64,000 nucleotides of DNA from Limisphaerales bacterium (GTDB lineage: Bacteria; Verrucomicrobiota; Verrucomicrobiia; Limisphaerales; AAA164-E04): contig JAMASS010000004.1 in NCBI GenBank assembly GCA_024761205.1, forward strand, positions 186,001 to 250,000, read 5' to 3'. Shown in pieces: positions 10,358-18,711 of the stretch. Within the stretch, counting starts at the first letter, position 1. Each line of letters starts with the position of its first letter. Made by a program: the position numbers and the translations under genes. The notes beneath the pieces are model-generated. The model was given only the letters and a program-made list of their open reading frames with translations. It had not been told where the DNA came from and ran no database searches.

Positions 10358-11362
10358 GTGGAATGCACCCTACATTGTAACGGACGCTGTGCCATATCGG
10401 CTCGAAAGGACTCTCGCCTCACCTCGTTCATTCAAAATCAAGCTCGTTTACAACTGCGCCACCTTCGGCCAAGCTTGCCACCAAACAACTTGCTCACATC
10501 AACAAACCAAAAAACTCGCCGGCGCCGCTTTGTCAAAAACGTGATTGGCCTCATTCTCACTCCATTCGTGCTTTATGCACTGCTCCGTCTCTTTGAATAC
10601 ATTCAGGTATTCCAACCCCGCTCCGACCTCATCACGAGTCCCGAGTCGATCCACAACGCCCCCGAAGACGTTTTTTTCCCGACGACGGACGGCTACCGTC
10701 TCAATGGCTGGTTTTTCACCGCAACCGACGAATCCCAATGGGCAGACTGGGTCATTCTGATCTCTCACGGGAACGGCGGCAATATTTCTTACCGGCTTGA
10801 CCTCTACAAACTCTGGCTCGAGGAAGGCTTCCATGTATTCGCATACGATTATCGTGGATACGGCCTGAGCAGCGGCCGGCCCTCAGAGAAGGGCACTTAC
10901 GAGGATGCCGAAAGCGCTCATCGGTGGCTCATGGACCGTGGTTTCAGCGGGAACAAAATCATCGCCCTTGGAGAATCGCTCGGTGGCGGGGTTGCCACGG
11001 AACTCGCCATGCGGCGGACCGTTGGCGCTCTAGTCCTTCAAAGCACCTTTACCAGCATCCCAAATATCAGCAAAGAACTCTTTCCCTGGCTGCCGGTCCA
11101 TACGGTCGGTACGATTCGATACGATACCCAAGCGAAACTTCCATCGCTCGAAGTTCCCATTCTGATCCTGCATAGTCGTGAAGACTCGATGATTCCGTTT
11201 CATCACGCCGAGCAGAACTATCAAGCCGCCAACGAACTCAAACACTTCGAAGTGATTTCAGGCGACCACAACGACAGGATCACGGAGACCTCGGAAAGAT
11301 ACCGACAGGGAATCCGCAGATTAAAGGAACTGTTGCCTTCTGATGCTTCTGCTGGCGGTTGA
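10358..11362 (+). CDS. membrane-anchored alpha/beta hydrolase (BEM46/ABHD13-like)
   Basis: Serine hydrolase of the alpha/beta fold. A transmembrane segment (about NVIGLILTPFVLYALL) precedes the catalytic domain, which has the oxyanion segment ISHGNGGN, the nucleophile in GESLGGG, the acid in HSREDSMIP and the base His in GDHND. This order matches BEM46/ABHD13-like hydrolases, probably facing the periplasm from an N-terminal anchor. The start is uncertain: ATG 10358 gives a basic leader without homology, while TTG 10490 or GTG 10541 would place the start near the anchor. Substrate unknown. Confidence 0.85.
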   Translation: MECTLHCNGRCAISARKDSRLTSFIQNQARLQLRHLRPSLPPNNLLTSTNQKTRRRRFVKNVIGLILTPFVLYALLRLFEYIQVFQPRSDLITSPESIHNAPEDVFFPTTDGYRLNGWFFTATDESQWADWVILISHGNGGNISYRLDLYKLWLEEGFHVFAYDYRGYGLSSGRPSEKGTYEDAESAHRWLMDRGFSGNKIIALGESLGGGVATELAMRRTVGALVLQSTFTSIPNISKELFPWLPVHTVGTIRYDTQAKLPSLEVPILILHSREDSMIPFHHAEQNYQAANELKHFEVISGDHNDRITETSERYRQGIRRLKELLPSDASAGG

Positions 11363-11374
11363 CCTCCTGATTAT

Positions 11375-11459
11375 TGGTGCGCGAGAGAGGACTTGAACCT
11401 CCACGCCCGAAGGCACTAGAACCTAAATCTAGAGCGTCTGCCAATTCCGCCACTCGCGC
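11375..11459 (-). tRNA. tRNA-Leu (anticodon UAG)
   Basis: Read on the minus strand, the 7-bp acceptor stem GCGCGAG pairs with CTCGCGC, followed by discriminator A and an encoded CCA. The anticodon stem CTAGA/TCTAG encloses a loop TTTAGGT, anticodon TAG. A long variable arm with a TTCG tetraloop (TGCCTTCGGGCGT) and a T-arm GGTTCAAGTCC complete a class II tRNA-Leu of 85 bases including CCA. Confidence 0.95.
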
Positions 11460-11632
11460 CCAAACGGGCTGCCACTATCCAGATTTCCAACAGAAACACA
11501 AGCCAACAGTTGCGTTTTGAAGATTCTTCCATTCTTCAAAACGCGGGATATCCAAAGCGACGAAGAACGGCCGCACTCTCAGCCTACGCCAAGACTTCGG
11601 CCGACGAACAAAACCTCACCGCTTTTCCCCAA

Positions 11633-12427
11633 TCAATATTTCCCAACTGTTCGGCCCGAGCCTAGGTTCAACGCCGTGGCAATCTCCTGCGCCTTCGAAA
11701 GCATCATCCCCGCTTCACTAGCGATTGCGATGAACTGAAATCCCTCTTCACTCCTCAGCTTGGCGAAATCAGCAGATGCCACGTGAATCCCCGAAGCCAC
11801 ACCGTATTTCCTCGCTGTGGTCTTCAAATGCGTCAATGCATCCAAGAACGCTTGATCATCGCTGTCCCAGACCGGCTTCCGCCCCATCGATTTGAGCAAA
11901 TCATTCGGCCCGACGAAGAAGGCATCGATACCTGGAACGCTGAGAATTTCATCGGCGTTCTCGACCGCCTTGATATGTTCCATCTGAACCACGAGCAAGA
12001 TTTCGTCATTGGCTTTTTCATAGTATTCAGCCGGCTCTGTCCCAAAATTCACGGCGTGAAGCATCCCTCCGACTGCTCGGGCGCCCAGGGGACCGTAGAA
12101 AGTATTTTCAACCGCCATCTCGGCTTCGCTCTTAGTACAAACCATTGGAATCACCACCCCCCAACCGCCGTTGTCAATGACTCGCTTGATATTCTCCCCG
12201 GTATTCCACGCAACTCGAGCCAACGGCACGGTCCCGGCACCGGCGATCGCAGCGTAGCTCAGAGCAGCGGTTTCAACCCCGATGGGCATATGCTCGAGGT
12301 TGAGAGTTAACCAATCAAATCCCACGTTCGCCAGCAACAAGGCCGCTGTGGGGTCGGGAAGCGAAAGCCAAGTGCCGATGCTGGGTTCACCCCGTTTGAG
12401 CTTCGCTTTAACTTCGTTTTTTTTCAT
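11633..12427 (-). CDS. HpcH/HpaI family aldolase
   Basis: Class II metal-dependent aldolase of the HpcH/HpaI family, which cleaves 4-hydroxy-2-oxo acids to pyruvate or a related keto acid plus an aldehyde. Visible landmarks are GTWLSLPDP near the start, the NLEHMPIG segment that replaces the usual DxEH, a metal-binding Glu in VVQMEHIKAVEN and Asp in GIDAFFVGPNDL. The ATG at 12427 (MKKNEVKAKLKRGEP) gives 264 residues, normal for the family; an upstream in-frame start at 12454 is possible. It lies about 50 bp downstream of a 2-hydroxyacid dehydrogenase on the same strand, which suggests a sugar-acid catabolic pair. Confidence 0.9.
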   Translation of the reverse strand: MKKNEVKAKLKRGEPSIGTWLSLPDPTAALLLANVGFDWLTLNLEHMPIGVETAALSYAAIAGAGTVPLARVAWNTGENIKRVIDNGGWGVVIPMVCTKSEAEMAVENTFYGPLGARAVGGMLHAVNFGTEPAEYYEKANDEILLVVQMEHIKAVENADEILSVPGIDAFFVGPNDLLKSMGRKPVWDSDDQAFLDALTHLKTTARKYGVASGIHVASADFAKLRSEEGFQFIAIASEAGMMLSKAQEIATALNLGSGRTVGKY

Positions 12428-12480
12428 AGATTGCCGCGTCTCGAGCAGAGACACAGAGGTGCTGAGCTGAAATCTGAGTC

Positions 12481-13515
12481 CTAGAAGGACGCTCGCAACG
12501 ATGGGGAATCAAAGACCTCCCGGTTGACCACCAACTTCGGAGCTTTGCCGTTCATCAAGTCTACAATCGCTTGAGCCGCCGTCCGGGAAATCCGCTCTCC
12601 CGTTTCACGCGTGCTAGAGGCTTGATGCGGCGACAACACCAAATTAGGCGCTGAACGGAACGGATGCTCCTGCGGCAATGGCTCCTCCACGTAGGCATCG
12701 ACCGCGGCCCCGCCAATCCATCCCTCGTGGAGCGCTTTGGCCAGCGCGGGCTCATCCACATGTGCGCCACGGGCAGTGTTAATAAAGAACGCATCTGACT
12801 TCATCTGGCGGAATGCGGATTCATCCATCATTCCATGATTTTCCGGAGTCAACGCAGCGTGCAAGGTCACGAAATCACTTTCACTCAGCAGCTCTTCAAA
12901 GGTGACGTATTCGACTCCGAGTTCTTTGACGGCGGGATTTTCAAAGACATCATAACACAGCAATCGCATACCAAAGCCTCTCGCTCGGCACGCTACCGCT
13001 TGACCAATTCGGCCGCACCCGATGATCCCCAATGTCTTACCGGCAATATCGCATCCCCAAACCATTTTCCAGATGCCAGCCTTCATTGTCGCATCCACTT
13101 CCACTGTGTGTCGAGCCAGCGTCAATAAGAGCGAGAAGGCATAGTCGGCCACGGCATCGTCTAGTAGACCGGGGGTATAGGCAACGACAATACCGGCTTC
13201 GGTTGCGGCTGGCACATCAATCGAATCATAGCCTACACCCCAGCGGGAAATAATCTTCAGGCTGGCAGCCTCGGGGCGACCGAAAAGCTCCTTTGTATAG
13301 GGATCGGGGCTGCACAAAACAGCATCCATCCCATCAACCGCCCGCAGCAAATCCTCCGGCGGCAGCGGCCCGAAGTGATCGGGAATAATTGCCTCACAAC
13401 CGCTAGCCTTTAATAATTCACGAGCGGGTTCACCTACGACGCTAAATGCTCGCGCCGTAATGAGTACCTTCCAAGACACAAACAGGGAGTTTAGTGAGGT
13501 CCACTCTTCGTGCAA
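12481..13515 (-). CDS. D-2-hydroxyacid dehydrogenase (phosphoglycerate dehydrogenase-like)
   Basis: NAD-dependent D-isomer-specific 2-hydroxyacid dehydrogenase. The Rossmann motif is GIIGCGRIGQAVA; the catalytic Arg is in NTARGAHVDE, the Glu in YVEEPLPQ and the His in LSPHQASSTRE. There is no ACT domain, so it is not a full SerA. Length 344 with the start at 13515; a GTG at 13479 would give 332 residues and starts just before the conserved SWKVLITA, so the start is uncertain. Being upstream of the HpcH aldolase gene in the same direction suggests joint action on a hydroxy or oxo acid. Confidence 0.9.
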   Translation of the reverse strand: MHEEWTSLNSLFVSWKVLITARAFSVVGEPARELLKASGCEAIIPDHFGPLPPEDLLRAVDGMDAVLCSPDPYTKELFGRPEAASLKIISRWGVGYDSIDVPAATEAGIVVAYTPGLLDDAVADYAFSLLLTLARHTVEVDATMKAGIWKMVWGCDIAGKTLGIIGCGRIGQAVACRARGFGMRLLCYDVFENPAVKELGVEYVTFEELLSESDFVTLHAALTPENHGMMDESAFRQMKSDAFFINTARGAHVDEPALAKALHEGWIGGAAVDAYVEEPLPQEHPFRSAPNLVLSPHQASSTRETGERISRTAAQAIVDLMNGKAPKLVVNREVFDSPSLRASF

Positions 13516-13564
13516 GGTATGTTTTGAAAGTCGCTGTTTCCGCCCGTAAGACCCAGCTGCGGCT

Positions 13565-14340
13565 GGTGAAATCTTGAGGGTTGTTTCTTCCCGAATGCTT
13601 GAATTCCTTGCTTGGCATCCGGACCTTCAAAGCATCGGAGATACGCCTCCGTATCACTCAGGTAGGCAACCTTCGCCTGCAAACCATCCGTAAGATGCAG
13701 CTACCACTTTTTTGTTTCCCGAAGCGCCTTAGCTGAGTTGCCTGAGAAGCTATTCTGCTCAATCATTTGCCCTTCGCATCAAAAGAAATGGCGGCACGAT
13801 CTCGTGAACTAATCTCCATTCGCTCGCCTGACGAGAGGAAATCATTCCCCCGGTCAGATGCAAATCCAAAGCATGCGCTTTGCCGCTGATTCCCACTAGT
13901 TGGGCCAATTCACAACCTGGCGGCCAGCCTAAGTTGATTTCCGGCATCCCAAAGCTTGCCGCTGAAGAAAAGCGATCCGGAAATCACACGAACAAGCGAA
14001 AACGTATCCCACTCCCGTTGCCAAACCATTCACTACAGTGATCATTACTTGCGGCAACCTTTCCAAATTAAGAAACATCGATGCCTGACGATGGCTCAGC
14101 AATTGAACTGCATCGACACTTCAACTCCTTCACATCATCCCCGGCACACAGAATCCCTTGCCGCTCCCGGTAACGATCAGCACGCGGGTCGCCGTACCCT
14201 GCGTGGCAATCCAATCCACCAAACATTCCAACTCATCCGTCATCAACCGATTAATCGCGTTCCGAGCTCCCGGTCAGTTGAGCGCCAGCACACCGATCTC
14301 CTCCTTCACCCGGAATTAAATCGTCGAGAACTCGGAGAGT
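13565..14340 (-). pseudogene. enoyl-CoA hydratase/isomerase remnant
   Basis: Three crotonase blocks are readable in different frames. The N-terminal block EIGVLALN-stop-PGARNAINRL (about 14250-14320) has a TGA where the family has Arg, and continues to VLIVTGSGKGFC. The central block (about 13800-13945) gives PEINLGWPPG and LTGGMISSRQASEW. The C-terminal block (about 13600-13640) gives FEGPDAKQGIQAF. At least one stop and several frame changes separate them. The gene once encoded a crotonase of beta-oxidation or similar acyl-CoA metabolism; it is now broken. Confidence 0.85.
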
Positions 14341-14492
14341 TCGCGCACAAAAGATGTTGTTTCTGCCGAATCAACATGGCTCACCAAGTGGGTAACGAAA
14401 CGGTCCAATTGGATCACCGCTCGTCGCTGTATTCACCAGCCGATGATTCCGGCGATCCCGGAGTTCAATCCTGATTTCATCGGCTAGTTGGG

Positions 14493-14879
14493 CTAGGCGC
14501 CAATTTGCTCTCGATACTGAGTCGGCGTCAGCAATGCTTCCAACTCATCGGGAGTGGCAAGATGAATCCTGAACAACCAACCCGCGCCATAAGGATCCTC
14601 ATTAATGATACCCGAGTTCTCCGCCACTAGCTCGTTCACTTCAATGACCTTGCCCGAAACCGGTGAATAAATATCACTAGCGGTCTTGACTGACTCGACG
14701 ACTATGCACGCTTCCTCCTTCTGCAGCTCTCGTCCCATCTCAGGCAATTCAACGAAGACCAATTCCGCCAGTTCGCCCTGGGCATGGTCCGAGATACCAA
14801 TCGTGCCGATGCTGTCTTCCACTCGAATCCATTCATGAGATTTCGCGTAACGAAGATCCTCGGGAATATTTGAACTCAC
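14493..14879 (-). CDS. gcvH: glycine cleavage system H protein
   Basis: Lipoyl carrier protein that shuttles the aminomethyl group between the P, T and L proteins of the glycine cleavage system. The lipoylated lysine is K65 in VESVKTASDIYSPVSG, and the N-terminal YAKSHEWIRVED is typical. 128 residues, normal length, starting with GTG at 14879. It follows a deleted gcvT copy by only 4 bp on the same strand. No gcvP is in the window, so this H protein either works with a T protein elsewhere or has lost its role in the cycle; H protein can also be kept for lipoyl relay. Confidence 0.95.
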   Translation of the reverse strand: MSSNIPEDLRYAKSHEWIRVEDSIGTIGISDHAQGELAELVFVELPEMGRELQKEEACIVVESVKTASDIYSPVSGKVIEVNELVAENSGIINEDPYGAGWLFRIHLATPDELEALLTPTQYREQIGA

Positions 14880-14883
14880 AACT

Positions 14884-15492
14884 TCACTCCTCCTGCTTCC
14901 GATAAATGGGTTTCTTCACAATGACCGCTGGAAATTGGCGACCGCATATCTCAATGGAAATCTCTGTATTTGAATTCGCAACGCTGGCGCCCATTAACGC
15001 CATCCCTATCCCCGTCCTAAAGCATGGGATGACCGAGTCACTAGTGGTCATTCCAATCGGCTCTGAGTCGAGCTTCACAGGATACCCCCGCCTGCGGGCA
15101 CAGGGGCGTTTTCTCGACCATTTTGAAAGCACCAGATTTCCGGGTCAGCCCTCCTTCAATGCGATCAACGACTCTTCTCGCACAAAGTTTGCCTACATAT
15201 CATTAATCACTCCCCCAGAGTCATTGCAAGACAAGGAGGTGTACTGTTTCTCACCCACATCCAGCCGGGTGCCATCGTTTGCGAGGACGGAATTGATGAA
15301 GTGGCGCGCGTCTTTGCCAGAAACGAATATCTCCCCTAGGTGGGAAATATCGAACAACCCATTTCCGCTTCGAACGGCGAGATGTTCGCCAATAATGCCC
15401 GAATACTGGACTGGCATTTCCCATCCACCGAACTTGACTAGTTTGGCGCCGAGTGATTGGTGAATCTCATATAGAGCGTTTCTCTTTAGCAT
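14884..15492 (-). pseudogene. gcvT: glycine cleavage T protein, internally deleted
   Basis: The N-terminal 99 codons are intact (start MLKRNALYEIHQSLGAKL, then FGGWEMPVQYSG and FDISHLGEI) and reach SLSCNDSGGVINDM before a stop. The sequence then jumps to the C-terminal domain (FVREESLIALKEG, YPVKLDSEPIGMTTSD, IEICGRQFPAVIVKKPIYRK), again with a stop and frame change between. About 180 codons including the folate-binding core are missing, so 609 bp remain of the usual ~1.1 kb. It cannot make a working aminomethyltransferase. Confidence 0.92.
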
Positions 15493-15540
15493 AAACCAGG
15501 ACTTCCCAGCTTTAGAAAACTGACGGGCGGAAGCCGAGAA

Positions 15541-16257
15541 TCAACCCCATTTCTCCAAGCGGATCTGCTCCTTTGACAAACCCATTTCCTTGATCACCAA
15601 CTTCTCTATTGCTTCAACCAGAGCGGTCGGCCCACAGGCGTAAAAAACGGTCTTATGGAGCTCAACGACTTGCTCCTCAATCCACGCGGTATCGATTCGG
15701 CCACGTCGTCCCATCCAAGGATCGGCCTCTGCCAAGCGGGTGCACGTTACCAGGAATTTGAAGTGCGGGTTCTCCGTTGCCAGCATTTTGAACTCTTCAT
15801 CGAAAATAATATCATTCGTCGTTCGGACGCTGTACATCACAGTGATTCGTGTCTGACGGCCCGTTTGCGTCGCTTCTCGAACGAAAGCTCGAAAAGGGGT
15901 GACGCCAGAGCCACCGGCAATGCAGATGAGGTGCTTGTCATCTTCCAATACCGGAAGGAACCGGCCAGTCGGCGGGATGACAAGCATCGTGTCTCCTTCT
16001 TTCGCCCAGTCTACAATACGAGCCCCCATTTTCCCTTCTCGTTTGACGGTAACCTCAAAATAACCTCGATCCAGCGCACAAGAGGATAATGAGTAAGCAC
16101 GCTTATATTTTGGCGTGTCCGGCCAACAAAGAGTAATGAATTGACCTGTCTTGAATTCGACGTCGTAATCGGCAGGCCACTTCAACCGGATTGTCTTGGT
16201 ATCTGGAATCTCTAGCTTCACGGACTCGATCACCATCTCAACGCTCTTCTTTGGCAT
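15541..16257 (-). CDS. ferredoxin-NADP reductase-like FAD/NAD(P)-binding oxidoreductase
   Basis: Flavin reductase of the ferredoxin-NADP reductase fold. FAD contacts are in YKRAYSLSS (RxYS motif) and TGRFLPV; the pyridine-nucleotide site is IAGGSGVTPFRAF, and the C-terminal YACGPTALVEAIEK matches the CGP motif. At 238 residues there is no added ferredoxin or globin domain, so it must pass electrons to a separate partner. The ATG at 16257 has a good match to the family start. It lies 48 bp upstream of gcvT, possibly once in one transcript. Confidence 0.88.
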   Translation of the reverse strand: MPKKSVEMVIESVKLEIPDTKTIRLKWPADYDVEFKTGQFITLCWPDTPKYKRAYSLSSCALDRGYFEVTVKREGKMGARIVDWAKEGDTMLVIPPTGRFLPVLEDDKHLICIAGGSGVTPFRAFVREATQTGRQTRITVMYSVRTTNDIIFDEEFKMLATENPHFKFLVTCTRLAEADPWMGRRGRIDTAWIEEQVVELHKTVFYACGPTALVEAIEKLVIKEMGLSKEQIRLEKWG

Positions 16258-16912
16258 ACCATTTCTTTAAATCTCATCAACCTTCAACAAAACCTGGAAG
16301 CGCAGAGATTAGAAAGGAATTCCAAACTCTGTAAATATCGGAAATCCACAGCGGGGATAACTAGACAAGGTGGGAGAGGCCTCCTCGCACCCCACCTCAT
16401 CCACATTCCCACCGTCCCACAACTTTCCATAACGCCCACACGGAAAGATGTTAGACACTTATCACGAAACATGATTACCGAACCAATGACTGCCGGAAAC
16501 AGTCTGCCAAGAATGCTAGTCCTCAGGCAGAAGTTCCAGCCGACCCCAAAGCTCGATCTCCAACCAACAGTCCTTTGAGAACTCCACGCGATGATGCGGG
16601 CGGTTCGCCCCTGAATGACCAATGACACCGGCATCGGTAGCCGGGGCATCACGAAAGAACCAAACTAGTGACTTGAATAATTACAATCACCATAACAGCC
16701 CCCGCTATCCAATTATTACTTTTCATTTTTGTCTCCCTGTCATCTGCTAAAGACGCGGAGCTTTTTGAAATGGAGACAACGGATGACTAGGTCAAGATTC
16801 TCTAAGGGTCTCCGCGTATTCAGCATGTTCCGCAGTTTAGAACCTTCACCTTTCCCCCTTTGTGCCTCCGTGTCTTCGTACAAGACTAGCTCCCCAACGC
16901 CAAACCTAAGCC
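16258..16912. other. intergenic stretch with a short gene remnant and repeat-like tail
   Basis: On the minus strand at 16516-16680 an open frame without ATG reads DAPATDAGVIGHSGANRP and WLEIELWGRLELLPED before a stop. It looks like the end of a lost gene that I cannot name. At 16785-16885 the + strand holds a 'ctccgcgtattcag ... cctccgtgtcttcgt' segment of the same style as the dispersed repeat at 7.6 kb. Nothing else is seen. Confidence 0.4.
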
Positions 16913-17461
16913 TCAAACCGGAATCATCCCACTCTTCCGAGCAAAATTAAACAACCCTCCTGCATCCACAACCGGCCGAACCTCACCCAAATCCTTGAAC
17001 GAATACACCTTTCCGTCCCTATTTACCGTTAACGTCGCGGCATCCAAATCCACCGAAACCTCATCACCGGTCTTTAAAATCTCGCACAAGCGTTCTGGAC
17101 ATTCGCAAGGGTACAACTCACCAGTCGCCACACAATTGCGAAAGAATATCCGGGCAAAACTCTCCGCAATCACCAACTTACATTCCGCAGACCCCAGAGC
17201 GATCGGCGCATGTTCCCGAGAGCTCCCACAACCAAGGTTCTTACCGCCAATGATGATGGGATAGCGACTGTCCAACTGCCCTTTCTCGATGTATCGGATC
17301 GGATACATCGCATCCGGCAACCCAATCATGGCGTAACTTCCGAGCTTCTCATACTCCTCTGCAATAGTGGGCACTAAGTTGAGGTACTGCGCTGGAATAA
17401 TCTGATCGGTATCAATGTTGTCCTTCACAACATACACCGGCCCTTCAATTACTGAACTCAT
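16913..17461 (-). CDS. leuD: 3-isopropylmalate dehydratase small subunit
   Basis: Small (swivelling) subunit of the LeuCD isomerase, which converts 2-isopropylmalate to 3-isopropylmalate in leucine synthesis. The landmarks are DNIDTDQIIPAQYL near the start, GGKNLGCGSSREHAP and ESFARIFFRNCVATGE. The ATG at 17461 (MSSVIEGPVYVV) gives 182 residues; the frame opens 9 codons earlier without similarity. leuC is not beside it in the window. A HacB-like homologue of the same fold is the alternative. Confidence 0.9.
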   Translation of the reverse strand: MSSVIEGPVYVVKDNIDTDQIIPAQYLNLVPTIAEEYEKLGSYAMIGLPDAMYPIRYIEKGQLDSRYPIIIGGKNLGCGSSREHAPIALGSAECKLVIAESFARIFFRNCVATGELYPCECPERLCEILKTGDEVSVDLDAATLTVNRDGKVYSFKDLGEVRPVVDAGGLFNFARKSGMIPV

Positions 17462-17740
17462 CAGAAAAAATTCTGCGAATTTCCCCAAATCAAAGCAACC
17501 CGCAAATGCCCTTGCACCCAGAAGGTGGAGCGAGACTCCATTTCACGAAACGGGATGAATCCCCCCGAGCCACCGCCAGTGCCGGAGCCTCGGGCTAAAG
17601 TTTTGAACAATGGTTTCGCGCTTCATCTCAAACCAGATTCACCATCTGCCTACTCGGCTCGGATGGAGATAAATGAGAAGAGCCTACCCGCATAAAGCAT
17701 CAGGAAAAGGGATGCCGCCGACAGTGTCACGGTCATCGAG
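17462..17740. other. intergenic stretch upstream of leuD
   Basis: Contains a GC-rich segment (17515-17600, aggtggagcgagactcc) resembling one at about 10290-10330 (aggtggggcgggactcc), possibly a dispersed repeat. The right part may be the 5' end of the decayed IS1595 element. Confidence 0.35.
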
Positions 17741-18469
17741 TTGATGAATATGCCCAACTTGAGACAGCGACCGCCAAGTGTATTTGAAGCGCAAGTATGG
17801 GCCAAAAGACCGCCTGCTTCAGGCTTGGGCTGCGCGAAGGCAAGGACGCCCCGTCCTCCGACCCGGGCTGAGGCGGATGAAACTTACTTCAGCGGGAAAC
17901 AGGCCAACATGAGCAACGCTCGCCGAAGGCCGCTTAAAGGCGCCGGATGCGGCACCGTGGGCAAGAGAGCAGCGGGAAAGACCGGGCGACGCATCAGATT
18001 CGGGCGAAGGCGGCGGGGGTGCTTCACCTCGGCAGGGCTTCAAGGATTCGTCATTTTGAGCACACGGCTCCGGGCGACGGGCTGCACGGACGAGGCAGCG
18101 GCTTATGCGGGATTCGCCCATGAGGAGATCAATCACTCCGAATACGTGTGCGGCACGGTGCACCCGAACGGCGTGGAATCCTTCTGGCCCATGCTGAAAC
18201 GGGCATATAGGGGCACGTTTCACAAAATCTCCCCTAGGCACCTGAATCAGTGCATTCAAGAATTTTCGTCGGCAAGCTCGGGTCTTCGCCAAGCGGACAC
18301 GCTGGCGCAAATGACTGTGCTGGCCGTCGGCACGGCCCTTTCATCGCTGATAACGGACTGCCTCTCGGGAAGCGGGGGCATGAGCGGAGTCCACGCTTCA
18401 AGGGCGCGACGCCCGAGGTCATTGATGCGAGCAGCCATCCGATTGGGAATCTTTCCGGTGTCGGCTTGA
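17741..18469 (+). pseudogene. IS1595-family (ISXO2-like) transposase remnant, copy 1
   Basis: The frame contains ISXO2-like transposase blocks: ADETYFSGK (D at 17876, first acidic residue), GCGTVGKRAAG, a DEAAAYAGF block with the second Asp, then HPNGVESFWPMLKRAYRGTF with the third (Glu) and KISPRHLNQCIQEF. The N-terminal zinc-ribbon part is missing and the middle is scrambled (a GC-rich stretch replaces the usual VEG block). No start with homology is visible. Inactive element; inverted repeats were not found. Confidence 0.85.
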
Positions 18470-18711
18470 TCGGGCCTTGCCGAAGCTCTAATGGAACGAT
18501 CCCTCTGCCGTTGGATGATTACCCCACCCCCGAGGTGATGGCGAGAAACCGAGTGGACAATGCCCTCTATCCCGCAAAGACTTTTGCCGCTAAATCAAGT
18601 GTATAATTCTCTTTTCAATGGAACCCAATGGCTCATGATTCCCCTGACTTTCCATGACATTGCATTCGATGTGGATTGATCATGACGAATGCAGCAATTG
18701 AGGAAAACAAC
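18470..18711. other. promoter-proximal region of the Nramp-like operon
   Basis: The stretch from 18590 is AT-richer than its surroundings (tcaagtgtataattctctt) and contains a plausible extended -10 (gTATAATtc at 18600-18606), so a promoter for the Nramp-like gene is likely here. A weakly coding frame to 18606 shows no similarity. Confidence 0.4.

Noticed and set aside
16284-16652. 122-codon minus frame as a gene
   Set aside because: No similarity; a different frame in the same DNA (DAPATDAGVIGHSG) looks more coding.
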